From an uncultured Lacticaseibacillus sp. (GTDB lineage Bacteria > Bacillota > Bacilli > Lactobacillales > Lactobacillaceae): a DNA stretch of 8,470 nt. Under the pieces are notes generated by a model that saw only the letters and a program-made list of their open reading frames with translations, was not told the DNA's origin and searched no databases. Where the stretch lies: NCBI GenBank assembly GCA_934339215.1, contig CAKRHU010000051.1, positions 1 through 8,470 on the forward strand, in the 5' to 3' direction. This document shows, one piece after another, positions 1 to 5,075 of the stretch. Made by a program: the position numbers and the translations under genes. Each line of letters begins with the position of its first letter. Within the stretch, counting starts at the first letter, position 1.

Positions 1-1491
1 TTCAATGAAGGCCGCGATGCGAACTTACAAAGCTTGAGCGAATACGGTTTTCCTGCTGACAAAACCTTGTTTGCCGGTGTGATCAACGGCAAAAACATCT
101 GGCGCACCAACTACAAACAAGCCTTGGCCTTGTTGCAACAACTCCCAGCTGATGCCGTGTTGAGCACTTCAACTTCCTTGTTGCACGTGCCATACACCAC
201 GCAAAACGAAACCAAGATCGCGCCAAAGGAACTGCAATATTTGGCGTTTGCCCAAGAAAAGCTCCAAGAACTGGCTGATCTTGACGCCATTCGCGCTGCT
301 GGTGTCGATGCCCCAGCTTACCAAAAGAACCAAGCCTTATTTGCGACACCACGCTACGAAGAAAACGCCGCATTAAATGCCAAAATCGCGGCCTTAAAGC
401 CCGAAGACTACACCCGTTTGCCAAAGCGCGCTGAACGCTTAGCCCAACAAGCCAAAGTGTTGAACTTGCCACCATTGCCATTGACCACCATCGGCTCATT
501 CCCACAAACTGCCGCTGTCCGCAAAAACCGCGCGCAATTGCGTAAAGGTGAAATCACTGAAGCCCAATACACGGCCTTCAACCACGCTGAAGTGCGCCGG
601 TGGTTGAAGATCCAAGAAGACCTGGGCTTAGATGTCTTAGTCCACGGTGAATTTGAACGCAACGACATGGTCGAATACTTCGGGGAAAACTTCGCCGGTT
701 TCCGCTTCACCGAAAATGGCTGGGTGCAATCCTACGGTACTCGTGGCGTGAAGCCGCCAATCATTTGGGGCGATGTTTCTAGGACGCACCCGATCACTGT
801 GGCAGAAACCGTTTATGCGCAATCCCAAACCGATCACGTGGTTAAAGGCATGCTGACCGGGCCGGTGACCATTTTGAACTGGTCCTTCCCACGGGCAGAT
901 GTGCCAGCGAAGTTGTCGACGGAACAAATCGCCTTGGCCTTGGCTGATGAAGTCTTGGATCTGGAAAAACACAACATCAAAGTGATTCAAATCGACGAAC
1001 CAGCTTTGCGCGAAAACTTACCCCTACGCAAAAAAGACTGGTATTCCAAGTATTTGGATTGGGCTGTACCAGCTTTCCGCTTAACGGCAGCCAAAGTGCA
1101 ACCAACGACTCAGATCCACACGCATATGTGCTATTCCGAATTCCAAGACATCATCGGCGCCATCGATGCGCTGGATGCTGACGTGATTTCGTTTGAAGCC
1201 TCGCGGGCAGATTTGACCTTGTTGGATGTGCTGCATGATACGCATTTTGAAACCCATGTGGGCCCTGGCGTTTATGATATCCACTCGCCACGGGTGCCAT
1301 CCGTCGATGAAATCGTCTCAACGATTCACAAAATTTTGGCCCGGATTCCAGAAGATCATGTGTGGATCAACCCAGATTGCGGCTTGAAGACGCGCGAAGA
1401 ACCAGAAACCATCGCCAGCTTAAAGCACATGGCTGAAGCGACGCGTCTGGTACGAAAGGAACGCCATGAAAGTCAATCAACTGTTCAATAA
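1..1491 (+). CDS. metE: Cobalamin-independent methionine synthase MetE, 5'-truncated by window edge
   Basis: Transfers the methyl group of 5-methyltetrahydropteroyl-triglutamate to homocysteine, giving methionine without vitamin B12; cytosolic, zinc-dependent. The frame is open from base 1, so the gene continues upstream; 496 codons are visible. The catalytic C-terminal barrel begins near the TIGSFPQT motif (about residue 161 of the fragment). All four zinc ligands are present: His375 and Cys377 (HMC), Glu399 (SFEASR) and Cys460 (NPDCG). Their spacing (2, 22, 61) equals that of E. coli His641, Cys643, Glu665 and Cys726. The fragment is therefore offset by about 266 residues, and roughly that many N-terminal residues are missing. 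His428 in YDIHSPR matches the E. coli catalytic His694. The TTG at 34 is an internal Leu codon, not a start. The 3' end overlaps metF by 26 nt and carries metF's ribosome binding site. Identity is very secure; the promoter lies outside the window. Confidence 0.97.
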   Translation, partial: FNEGRDANLQSLSEYGFPADKTLFAGVINGKNIWRTNYKQALALLQQLPADAVLSTSTSLLHVPYTTQNETKIAPKELQYLAFAQEKLQELADLDAIRAAGVDAPAYQKNQALFATPRYEENAALNAKIAALKPEDYTRLPKRAERLAQQAKVLNLPPLPLTTIGSFPQTAAVRKNRAQLRKGEITEAQYTAFNHAEVRRWLKIQEDLGLDVLVHGEFERNDMVEYFGENFAGFRFTENGWVQSYGTRGVKPPIIWGDVSRTHPITVAETVYAQSQTDHVVKGMLTGPVTILNWSFPRADVPAKLSTEQIALALADEVLDLEKHNIKVIQIDEPALRENLPLRKKDWYSKYLDWAVPAFRLTAAKVQPTTQIHTHMCYSEFQDIIGAIDALDADVISFEASRADLTLLDVLHDTHFETHVGPGVYDIHSPRVPSVDEIVSTIHKILARIPEDHVWINPDCGLKTREEPETIASLKHMAEATRLVRKERHESQSTVQ

Positions 1492-2341
1492 ACACCAAGT
1501 CATTTCATTTGAAGTTTTCCCGCCTCGCCAAAAATCCCCTTCGATCGATTTTTCGCGGATCTATGGCACCATGGACGCCTTGAGCCAACTCGACCCAGAC
1601 TTTGTGTCCGTGACGTTTGGGGCAGGTGGCTCCAAGCGCCAAGCAGGAACGCTTGAAATCGCCAGCTTGATCAAAAGTGAATACGGTATTGAACCCGTCG
1701 CCCATCTCCCAGCCAGTCAGTTGACCGGTGCTGAAGTTGATGAGTTATTGGATCAATTTGCCACTCATGGCATTCAAAACATTTTGGCGTTGCGCGGCGA
1801 TATCCCCAAAAGCGGCCGCGTCGCCAATGATTTTGTCCATGCCAATGATCTGGTTGCTCACATTTGTGCTTCGGGACACGACTTCAACGTGATCGGTGCG
1901 TGCTACCCAGAATGCCACCCAGAAGCCTCCGACCTCGATGCCGACATTGCGCATTTGAAGTTGAAAGTCGGCGCTGGCGCCAATCAATTGATCTCGCAAC
2001 TGTTTTTCGACAATCAAGTGTTCTACGATTTCGTGGCCAAATGTCGCGCCGCTGGCATTACCGTTCCGATCGAAGCTGGGATCATGCCTGTGCTCAATCA
2101 ACATCAGATTCAGCGCATGGCACAAATGAGTGGCGTCAGCTTGCCAGAAAAGTTCACCGCCATGATGTCGCGCTATGAAGGCAATCCGATCGCCATGCGC
2201 GACGCGGGTATCGCTTATGCGATCGATCAAATCATCGATCTTTTGGTCCACGGCGTCGACGGTATTCATATTTACACGATGGATAATCCCACCGTCGCCG
2301 CGCGTATCGTCCAAGCCACGCGTTCGCTGGTGCGCGCATAA
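1466..2341 (+). CDS. metF: 5,10-methylenetetrahydrofolate reductase MetF
   Basis: FAD enzyme that reduces 5,10-methylene-THF to 5-methyl-THF, the methyl donor for MetE. It has 291 residues, close to E. coli MetF (296). Family motifs in order are SFEVFPP (residues 14-20, catalytic Glu16), [10 protein letters not shown] (47-56), ALRGD (108-112, Asp112 equivalent to the flavin-contacting Asp of E. coli MetF), [10 protein letters not shown] (144-153) and [12 protein letters not shown] (171-182). The ATG at 1466 sits 5 nt after AAAGGA (1455-1460), which lies inside the end of metE. The 26-nt overlap suggests translational coupling and matched production of the two consecutive enzymes. A terminator follows 7 nt after the stop, so the met operon ends here. 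No oddities in the protein. Confidence 0.96.
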   Translation: MKVNQLFNKHQVISFEVFPPRQKSPSIDFSRIYGTMDALSQLDPDFVSVTFGAGGSKRQAGTLEIASLIKSEYGIEPVAHLPASQLTGAEVDELLDQFATHGIQNILALRGDIPKSGRVANDFVHANDLVAHICASGHDFNVIGACYPECHPEASDLDADIAHLKLKVGAGANQLISQLFFDNQVFYDFVAKCRAAGITVPIEAGIMPVLNQHQIQRMAQMSGVSLPEKFTAMMSRYEGNPIAMRDAGIAYAIDQIIDLLVHGVDGIHIYTMDNPTVAARIVQATRSLVRA

Positions 2342-2348
2342 CCAAAGG

Positions 2349-2379
2349 AAGTCAGGACAAAAATCGTCCTGACTTTTTT
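2349..2379 (+). terminator. Rho-independent terminator of the metE-metF operon
   Basis: A perfect 10-bp stem (AAGTCAGGAC at 2349-2358 with GTCCTGACTT at 2366-2375) has a 7-nt loop and is followed by a T run reaching 2379. It begins 7 nt after the metF stop. Confidence 0.93.
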
Positions 2380-2385
2380 GATTGC

Positions 2386-2658
2386 TGGCACGAAAATTTG
2401 TGGGTGTCGCGCCTTGGCGACACTGCGGAAAACTGGACAAGTTGCCGGTGCGGCCGGCGCCAGAAATCGGCCAAACTCGCGCCGATGTTCTTCTGCTTAG
2501 ATTTTGAACCGGAGAAAAACCACTCCGTTTCAAAATCTGCCGGTGAAATCTGCGCGAGCCGCCACAAATCGGCGTCTCACTTGATTACACTGCCACAGGC
2601 AATTGTCCAGTTTTCCTCCGTTCTGCCAAGGCACTTCCACCCGCAAATTTTCTAGGCA
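2386..2658 (+). repeat. Structured inverted-repeat element A (oriented +)
   Basis: About 270 nt that folds back on itself. Nested arms from outside in: 2392-2406 with 2638-2652 (14 Watson-Crick pairs plus one G.U); 2411-2418 with 2625-2632 (8 bp); 2427-2440 with 2603-2616 (14 bp, perfect), continuing inward as TTGCC/GGCAA after a bulged G. Inside lie a core with ATCGGC/GCCGAT (2466-2471 with 2481-2486) and a 16-position hairpin (2499-2514 with 2523-2538, one mismatch). The left arm can also form a local hairpin, GTGTCGC/GCGACAC (2404-2410 with 2417-2423). It starts 6 nt after the metF terminator. It is related to element B in the opposite orientation: the 20-mer GGCCGGCGCCAGAAATCGGC (2452-2471) and the downstream CGCCGATGTTCTT (2480-2492) recur there. 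No convincing protein is encoded. It could be a miniature mobile element, an intergenic repeat of BOX/REP type, or a structured RNA; I do not recognise the family. Confidence 0.8.
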
Positions 2659-2746
2659 GATAATACTCGCTTACAAATTGTTCACGGTCACGTCGCGCGT
2701 TACGCTGAATCGTTGCGTTACAGTTCACGTTGTGTGCTTCGTAGCT
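2659..2746. other. Spacer between repeat elements A and B
   Basis: 88 nt with no gene, terminator or convincing promoter. Two short words recur: GCGTTAC at 2697 and 2715, and GTTCACG at 2680 and 2723. Their spacings differ (18 and 43 nt), so this is not a clear tandem repeat. Confidence 0.4.
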
Positions 2747-2981
2747 ATCAGGTGCCAGTGGTCTGTCGTAGTGGAAGGACTGAAATCATCGAACGTGGCA
2801 GAAATATTAGTGGAGACAGCGGGTTTCTGGCTCCGCTAATATTTCAGGTAACTTCAAAGACGCGGGCTTCGGCTTTGAAGTTAGGCAAAAGAACATCGGC
2901 GTACTTTGCCGATTTCTGGCGCCGGCCGGCCACGAGAGATGATTTCAGTCCTGAAACGAAGGCAGACTACTGGCGCCTGAT
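2747..2981 (-). repeat. Structured inverted-repeat element B (oriented -, relative of A)
   Basis: 235 nt of nested complementary arms: 2747-2765 with 2963-2981 (19 consecutive pairs, two of them G.U on the plus strand, extending 2 more); 2777-2790 with 2938-2951 (14 bp, perfect); CGTGGC 2794-2799 with GCCACG 2929-2934. Inside are three hairpins: 2801-2815 with 2831-2845 (15 positions, one G.U); 2849-2859 with 2873-2883 (11 bp, perfect); ATCGGC/GCCGAT 2895-2900 with 2908-2913. On the minus strand the order matches element A: GGCC-rich core, ATCGGC hairpin, TTCTT.TGC, variable hairpin, a GAGCC segment, then CTGCCAC closing against GTGGC. The 20 bases at 2908-2927 are the exact reverse complement of 2452-2471 in A. 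It starts 7 nt beyond the hydrolase stop, where its stems might act as 3' end or RNA stability structure. There is no T run, so it is not a standard terminator. Confidence 0.8.
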
Positions 2982-2988
2982 GGCGGGC

Positions 2989-3774
2989 TCAAAGCAAATG
3001 CAAACTGCGATTCAAAAACAATGTCGTGGACTCAAAAACTTGATCTAAATAGCCTTCGCCATGAGCCGTGCCAGCAAGCATGCGAGTGGCGTGGGGAATG
3101 CCGGCCTCGCCCAAAGCTTGAGACAAGCGCGCAACGCCGCTAGTCGGGACGAATTCATTTAATGAGTTGGCCAAATACATCGGGCCCGTGGTGTTGGTCA
3201 CGTGATATGCCGGTGTGGCGGCAACATAATCTTTAGGATGCGGGAGATATTGGGTGATGAACCATTTGTAGAAACTGTTATTGGCGCCGTCTTGATTGAT
3301 CGTGTTTGAGGCGGCAGTGGCAAAGTTTTCCGTATCACCTTGCACCGCCACGACGTCTTGATGTTGGTTCAACCAATCCGCAATGTCTAAAATGCCACTG
3401 AGGCTGACGGCGGGGATACCGTATTTGATCGCCATTTCTACCGCCATATTGCCGCCGGCGCTGCCGCCAACTGCGGCAAGGGTGCGTTTATTAAACGGCA
3501 AGTCCCGTTTTTGAATCCAAGTCCATAAGCGGTCCATGTCTTCAAGCGGTGCGGGCCAATGTCCTGCGGTATTTTCGCGATAGTTAGGTGCGATGACGAA
3601 GAATCCGCGATCATTGAGGCGCTGGGCCCAAGCGACTTCTTTGTGTTTGTCGCCGCGAAACCACCCGCCGCCATGGATCATGATGATTCCAGCTTTGGCG
3701 GCGCCGCGCGGGGCGTACAAATCTAAGGCCAATTGATGGACATCGTCATAGTAAAGGTTTAATTGTTGGGTCAT
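2989..3774 (-). CDS. Alpha/beta hydrolase (esterase/lipase-like, HGGGW type)
   Basis: Predicted cytosolic serine hydrolase of the alpha/beta fold, probably acting on small esters; the substrate is unknown. It has 261 residues and no signal peptide. Visible motifs are the oxyanion-hole HGGGW (34-38), the nucleophile elbow GGSAGG (103-108, Ser105) and the catalytic His238 in GTAHGEGY. The acid is expected around residues 205-210, where the sequence is SLNEFVP. No Asp is present there, so Glu207 is the likely acid. The start is the ATG at 3774 because GGAGG (3785-3781) lies 6 nt upstream; the open frame to 3891 would run through its own promoter region. The gene is divergent from the metallophosphoesterase, with a cre-like site over its promoter, which suggests carbon catabolite control. 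No ordinary terminator is seen at its 3' end; repeat element B begins immediately there. Confidence 0.87.
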   Translation of the reverse strand: MTQQLNLYYDDVHQLALDLYAPRGAAKAGIIMIHGGGWFRGDKHKEVAWAQRLNDRGFFVIAPNYRENTAGHWPAPLEDMDRLWTWIQKRDLPFNKRTLAAVGGSAGGNMAVEMAIKYGIPAVSLSGILDIADWLNQHQDVVAVQGDTENFATAASNTINQDGANNSFYKWFITQYLPHPKDYVAATPAYHVTNTTGPMYLANSLNEFVPTSGVARLSQALGEAGIPHATRMLAGTAHGEGYLDQVFESTTLFLNRSLHLL

Positions 3775-3790
3775 AAATTGCCTCCATCGA

Positions 3791-3819
3791 GATATAGTAA
3801 GCGCTAACTTTAATGTAAC
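3791..3819 (-). promoter_or_regulatory. Candidate promoter of the alpha/beta hydrolase
   Basis: Read on the minus strand, GTTACA (3819-3814) and TATATC (3796-3791) are separated by 17 nt. Each matches the vegetative consensus at 4 of 6 positions. It lies just upstream of the hydrolase RBS. Weak by sequence alone, supported by position. Confidence 0.4.
3795..3809 (+). promoter_or_regulatory. Candidate cre site (CcpA operator)
   Basis: TAGTAAGCGCTAACT matches the catabolite-responsive element consensus WTGNAANCGNWNNCW except for A in place of T at position 2. It is close to palindromic around AGCGCT. It overlaps the -10/spacer of the proposed hydrolase promoter, a position expected for CcpA repression, and lies upstream of the phosphoesterase promoter. 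Confidence 0.5.
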
Positions 3820-3832
3820 ACTGTGACTAAAT

Positions 3833-3862
3833 TTGGCAAATTTGAAGCATCGCAGGTACAAT
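3833..3862 (+). promoter_or_regulatory. Candidate promoter of the metallophosphoesterase
   Basis: TTGGCA (3833-3838) and TACAAT (3857-3862) are separated by 18 nt, and each has one mismatch to the sigma-70/SigA consensus. The distance to the start codon at 3883 leaves a very short 5' leader with an RBS at 3871-3876. Confidence 0.65.
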
Positions 3863-3882
3863 ATAGGCGTGAGGTGAACACG

Positions 3883-4719
3883 ATGAAACAAACCATTGCC
3901 TTATTAGCAGATATTCACGGCAACGTATCCGCGCTTGATGCGGTGATTCAAGACGCGCAAACAAATCATGCCACCAGCTTTTGGTTTTTAGGCGATTTAT
4001 TTTTGCCTGGGCCTGGCACGGATGACTTGTGGCAAAAACTCGCCGCCTTGCATCCCCAAGTGTGGTTGCGCGGCAATTGGGAAGATGCCATTTTAGCGAT
4101 GTTGTCTGGCCATTTTGAATTGGATGATCCTGGCGCGATTTATTTGGCGGCGTTAAGTGCTTACCTCAATGAGCATGTGTCCAGTGCGGTGATGTCGCAA
4201 ATGGCTGCGCACCCGATCAGTACGGTCCAAACCGTCAACGGCGTCAAAATTCAAGCCAGCCACAACTTGCCAGATCAAGATATGGGCCGCTCGTTGTATC
4301 CAGCGCAACCCCAACAAAATTTCGATGACATGATGACTGCTGACATGGATGTCGCGGTATACGGCCACACCCATCAACAAGTGATGCGCACCACGAGTCG
4401 CGGGCAGTTGATCATCAATCCAGGCGCTGTGGGGCAGCCTTACAGTTTATGGCCGAAGTTTTTTGCCGATCAGCGGGCCCATTACGCCTTACTTGAAATC
4501 GATGACTTCGGGCGCGTGGACGTGAACTTCCGCAAAGTTGAGTATGATCGTCAACAAGAAATTCAATTGGCGCAACAACGGCACGTACCGTATTCCTCAC
4601 AATATGCGTTTTTGCGGGAGTCTGGTTCGACGATCACCCATGATCGGGATTTATTGGCGCAAGTCAACGCGGCGCATGATTATGTGGATCGCGTCGCGCG
4701 ATATTATCATAAGCACTAA
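3883..4719 (+). CDS. Calcineurin-like metallophosphoesterase family protein
   Basis: Dimetal phosphoesterase, probably cytosolic; the substrate cannot be told from sequence. It has 278 residues. Metal-binding motifs are in the usual order: D-x-H in ADIHGN (Asp10, His12), GD in FLGDLF (Asp38), GN in RGNWED (Asn65), an isolated His in ASHNLP (His127) and GHTH (161-164, His162 and His164). INPGAVGQP (178-186) is typical of the YfcE/MJ0936-like branch. In that branch the third motif often reads GNxD/E, as here. The C-terminal 75 residues beyond the core are rich in Gln, Arg and His and have no motif I recognise. The ATG at 3883 is chosen because GAGGTG (3871-3876) precedes it by 6 nt and the protein then starts MKQTIALLADIHGN; an in-frame extension to 3823 would start upstream of the promoter. 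Single-gene unit closed by a terminator. Confidence 0.9.
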   Translation: MKQTIALLADIHGNVSALDAVIQDAQTNHATSFWFLGDLFLPGPGTDDLWQKLAALHPQVWLRGNWEDAILAMLSGHFELDDPGAIYLAALSAYLNEHVSSAVMSQMAAHPISTVQTVNGVKIQASHNLPDQDMGRSLYPAQPQQNFDDMMTADMDVAVYGHTHQQVMRTTSRGQLIINPGAVGQPYSLWPKFFADQRAHYALLEIDDFGRVDVNFRKVEYDRQQEIQLAQQRHVPYSSQYAFLRESGSTITHDRDLLAQVNAAHDYVDRVARYYHKH

Positions 4720-4724
4720 CCTTT

Positions 4725-4749
4725 AAGGCCGACTCGTTCGGTCTTTTTT
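4725..4749 (+). terminator. Rho-independent terminator after the metallophosphoesterase
   Basis: AAGGCCGA (4725-4732) pairs with TCGGTCTT (4738-4745) through 8 pairs, one of them G.U. The loop is 5 nt and six Ts run 4744-4749. It begins 6 nt after the stop codon and separates this gene from the leu operon. Confidence 0.88.
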
Positions 4750-4774
4750 GTTGCCAGGATAGTTTCAAACAAGT

Positions 4775-4797
4775 AATTAATGTGAATTGCATTAATT
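4775..4797. promoter_or_regulatory. Palindrome upstream of the leu promoter (possible operator)
   Basis: AATTAATG (4775-4782) and CATTAATT (4790-4797) form a perfect 8-bp inverted repeat with 7 nt between the arms. It lies just upstream of the -35 element and overlaps the CodY-like box by a few bases. The regulator is unknown. Confidence 0.45.
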
Positions 4798-4807
4798 TCT
4801 GAAAACT
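4793..4807 (+). promoter_or_regulatory. Candidate CodY box
   Basis: TAATTTCTGAAAACT matches the CodY consensus AATTTTCWGAAAATT at 12 of 15 positions, including the central TTTCTGAAAA. It ends 2 nt before the -35 of the leu promoter. CodY responds to branched-chain amino acids in low-GC Gram-positives and commonly represses their biosynthesis, so the placement fits. Confidence 0.5.
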
Positions 4808-4809
4808 TA

Positions 4810-4841
4810 TTGACAGAATTATGAGAGAAGCTTAATATAAT
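4810..4841 (+). promoter_or_regulatory. Promoter of the leu operon
   Basis: A perfect -35 TTGACA lies at 4810-4815. The perfect TATAAT at 4836-4841 is 20 nt downstream, longer than ideal. An overlapping TAATAT at 4833-4838 (4 of 6) gives the standard 17-nt spacing. Either way the transcript should begin near 4845, giving a leader of about 200 nt. Confidence 0.75.
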
Positions 4842-4859
4842 GGCATACTTAATTCATAG

Positions 4860-4921
4860 GAGGTTGTCAGGATGACAAACGCAATGCATGATCACAAACA
4901 AAATCAAATTCTGGCAACCTT
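4860..4921 (+). promoter_or_regulatory. Hairpin that can sequester the leader-peptide RBS and start
   Basis: Bases 4861-4873 pair with 4908-4920 over 13 consecutive positions (11 Watson-Crick, two G.U), with one more G.U at 4860/4921. The 5' arm contains half of the leader's AGGAGG and the AU of its ATG. The 3' arm is leader codons 13-17, just before the Leu triplet. The loop is 34 nt. The 3' arm is made well after the RBS, so a first ribosome can load before it closes; later loading would be hindered. Confidence 0.6.
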
Positions 4922-4949
4922 GTTGTTGAGCATCGACGTGTTGATTTAG
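4872..4949 (+). CDS. leuL: Leucine leader peptide (25 aa)
   Basis: Short ORF whose translation senses leucyl-tRNA and controls transcription of leuBCD. AGGAGG (4858-4863) stands 8 nt before the ATG. The peptide has 25 residues; its second half reads ILATLLLSIDVLI. It thus has five Leu, including three consecutive TTG codons at 4920-4928, plus three Ile and one Val. The TAG stop (4947-4949) touches the first base of RNA segment 1 of the attenuator, so a ribosome at the stop would cover that segment. Leu, Ile and Val codons are the residues used in other branched-chain amino acid leaders. The gene symbol is by function (leu operon leader). The 5' half, rich in His, Lys, Gln and Asn, shows no relevant bias. 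Confidence 0.88.
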   Translation: MTNAMHDHKQNQILATLLLSIDVLI

Positions 4950-5013
4950 TCGGTGCCCAGTTTGCATGCTGGCCACCGACGAATCCGGTGGCTAGTTGAT
5001 GATTCGACTAGCT
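4949..5013 (+). promoter_or_regulatory. Leu attenuator: mutually exclusive RNA hairpins (segments 1-4)
   Basis: Segment 1 (4949-4960) pairs with segment 2 (4969-4980): 7 bp, a C-C mismatch, then 4 bp. Segment 2 (4969-4978) pairs alternatively with segment 3 (4986-4995): 10 consecutive pairs, one of them G.U. Segment 3 (GCTAGT, 4991-4996) pairs alternatively with ACTAGC in segment 4 (5007-5012), extended by a G.U at 4990/5013. Segment 4 is also the 5' arm of the terminator. Stalling at the Leu codons leaves segment 1 free, so 1:2 and 3:4 form and the terminator is blocked. A ribosome at the stop masks segment 1, so 2:3 and the terminator form. Inferred from pairing only. Confidence 0.8.
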
Positions 5014-5051
5014 GAGGTCTTTTCTAAGACCTGCGCTAGTCGAATTTTTTT
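5002..5051 (+). terminator. Attenuator terminator upstream of leuB
   Basis: A perfect 11-bp lower stem (ATTCGACTAGC 5002-5012 with GCTAGTCGAAT 5035-5045), a 2x2 internal loop and a perfect 7-bp upper stem (AGGTCTT 5015-5021 with AAGACCT 5026-5032) end in a 4-nt loop. Seven Ts at 5045-5051 follow. It lies between the leader peptide and leuB, so it must be conditional if leuB is expressed from the promoter at 4810. Confidence 0.92.
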
Positions 5052-5075
5052 ATTCAAAAATCAGGAGGAATGACA

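Noticed and set aside
34..36. TTG at 34 as the start of metE
   Set aside because: The frame is open to base 1 and the upstream residues ([11 protein letters not shown]) continue the MetE sequence. The gene is cut by the window edge.
1745..2533. 262-codon open frame on the minus strand
   Set aside because: It lies almost entirely antisense to metF, whose motifs are complete, and continues through the terminator and repeat A. No recognisable domain.
2697..2729. Short direct repeats (GCGTTAC, GTTCACG) as a repeat array
   Set aside because: Two copies each of 7 nt at unequal spacing; not distinguishable from chance and not CRISPR-like.
2398..3048. Overlapping plus-strand open frames of 65-111 codons (2398-2655, 2603-2839, 2713-3048)
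   Set aside because: They run across the inverted repeats, have no plausible RBS or domain, and the last one overlaps the hydrolase 3' end. Their composition is explained by the repeat sequence.
3823..3882. 20-residue N-terminal extension of the metallophosphoesterase
   Set aside because: It would begin before the -35 element. The ATG at 3883 has its own RBS, and the protein then starts right at the first metal-binding motif, as is usual.
3775..3891. 39-residue N-terminal extension of the alpha/beta hydrolase
   Set aside because: The ATG at 3774 has a good RBS (GGAGG, 6 nt away), and the extension would lie upstream of the proposed promoter and overlap the divergent gene.
4840..5060. T-box riboswitch controlling leuB
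   Set aside because: No T-box signature (AGGGTGGNACCGCG-like) is present. The GGTGGCTAG stretch at 4987-4995 is explained by alternate pairing in the attenuator, and a Leu-rich leader ORF is present.
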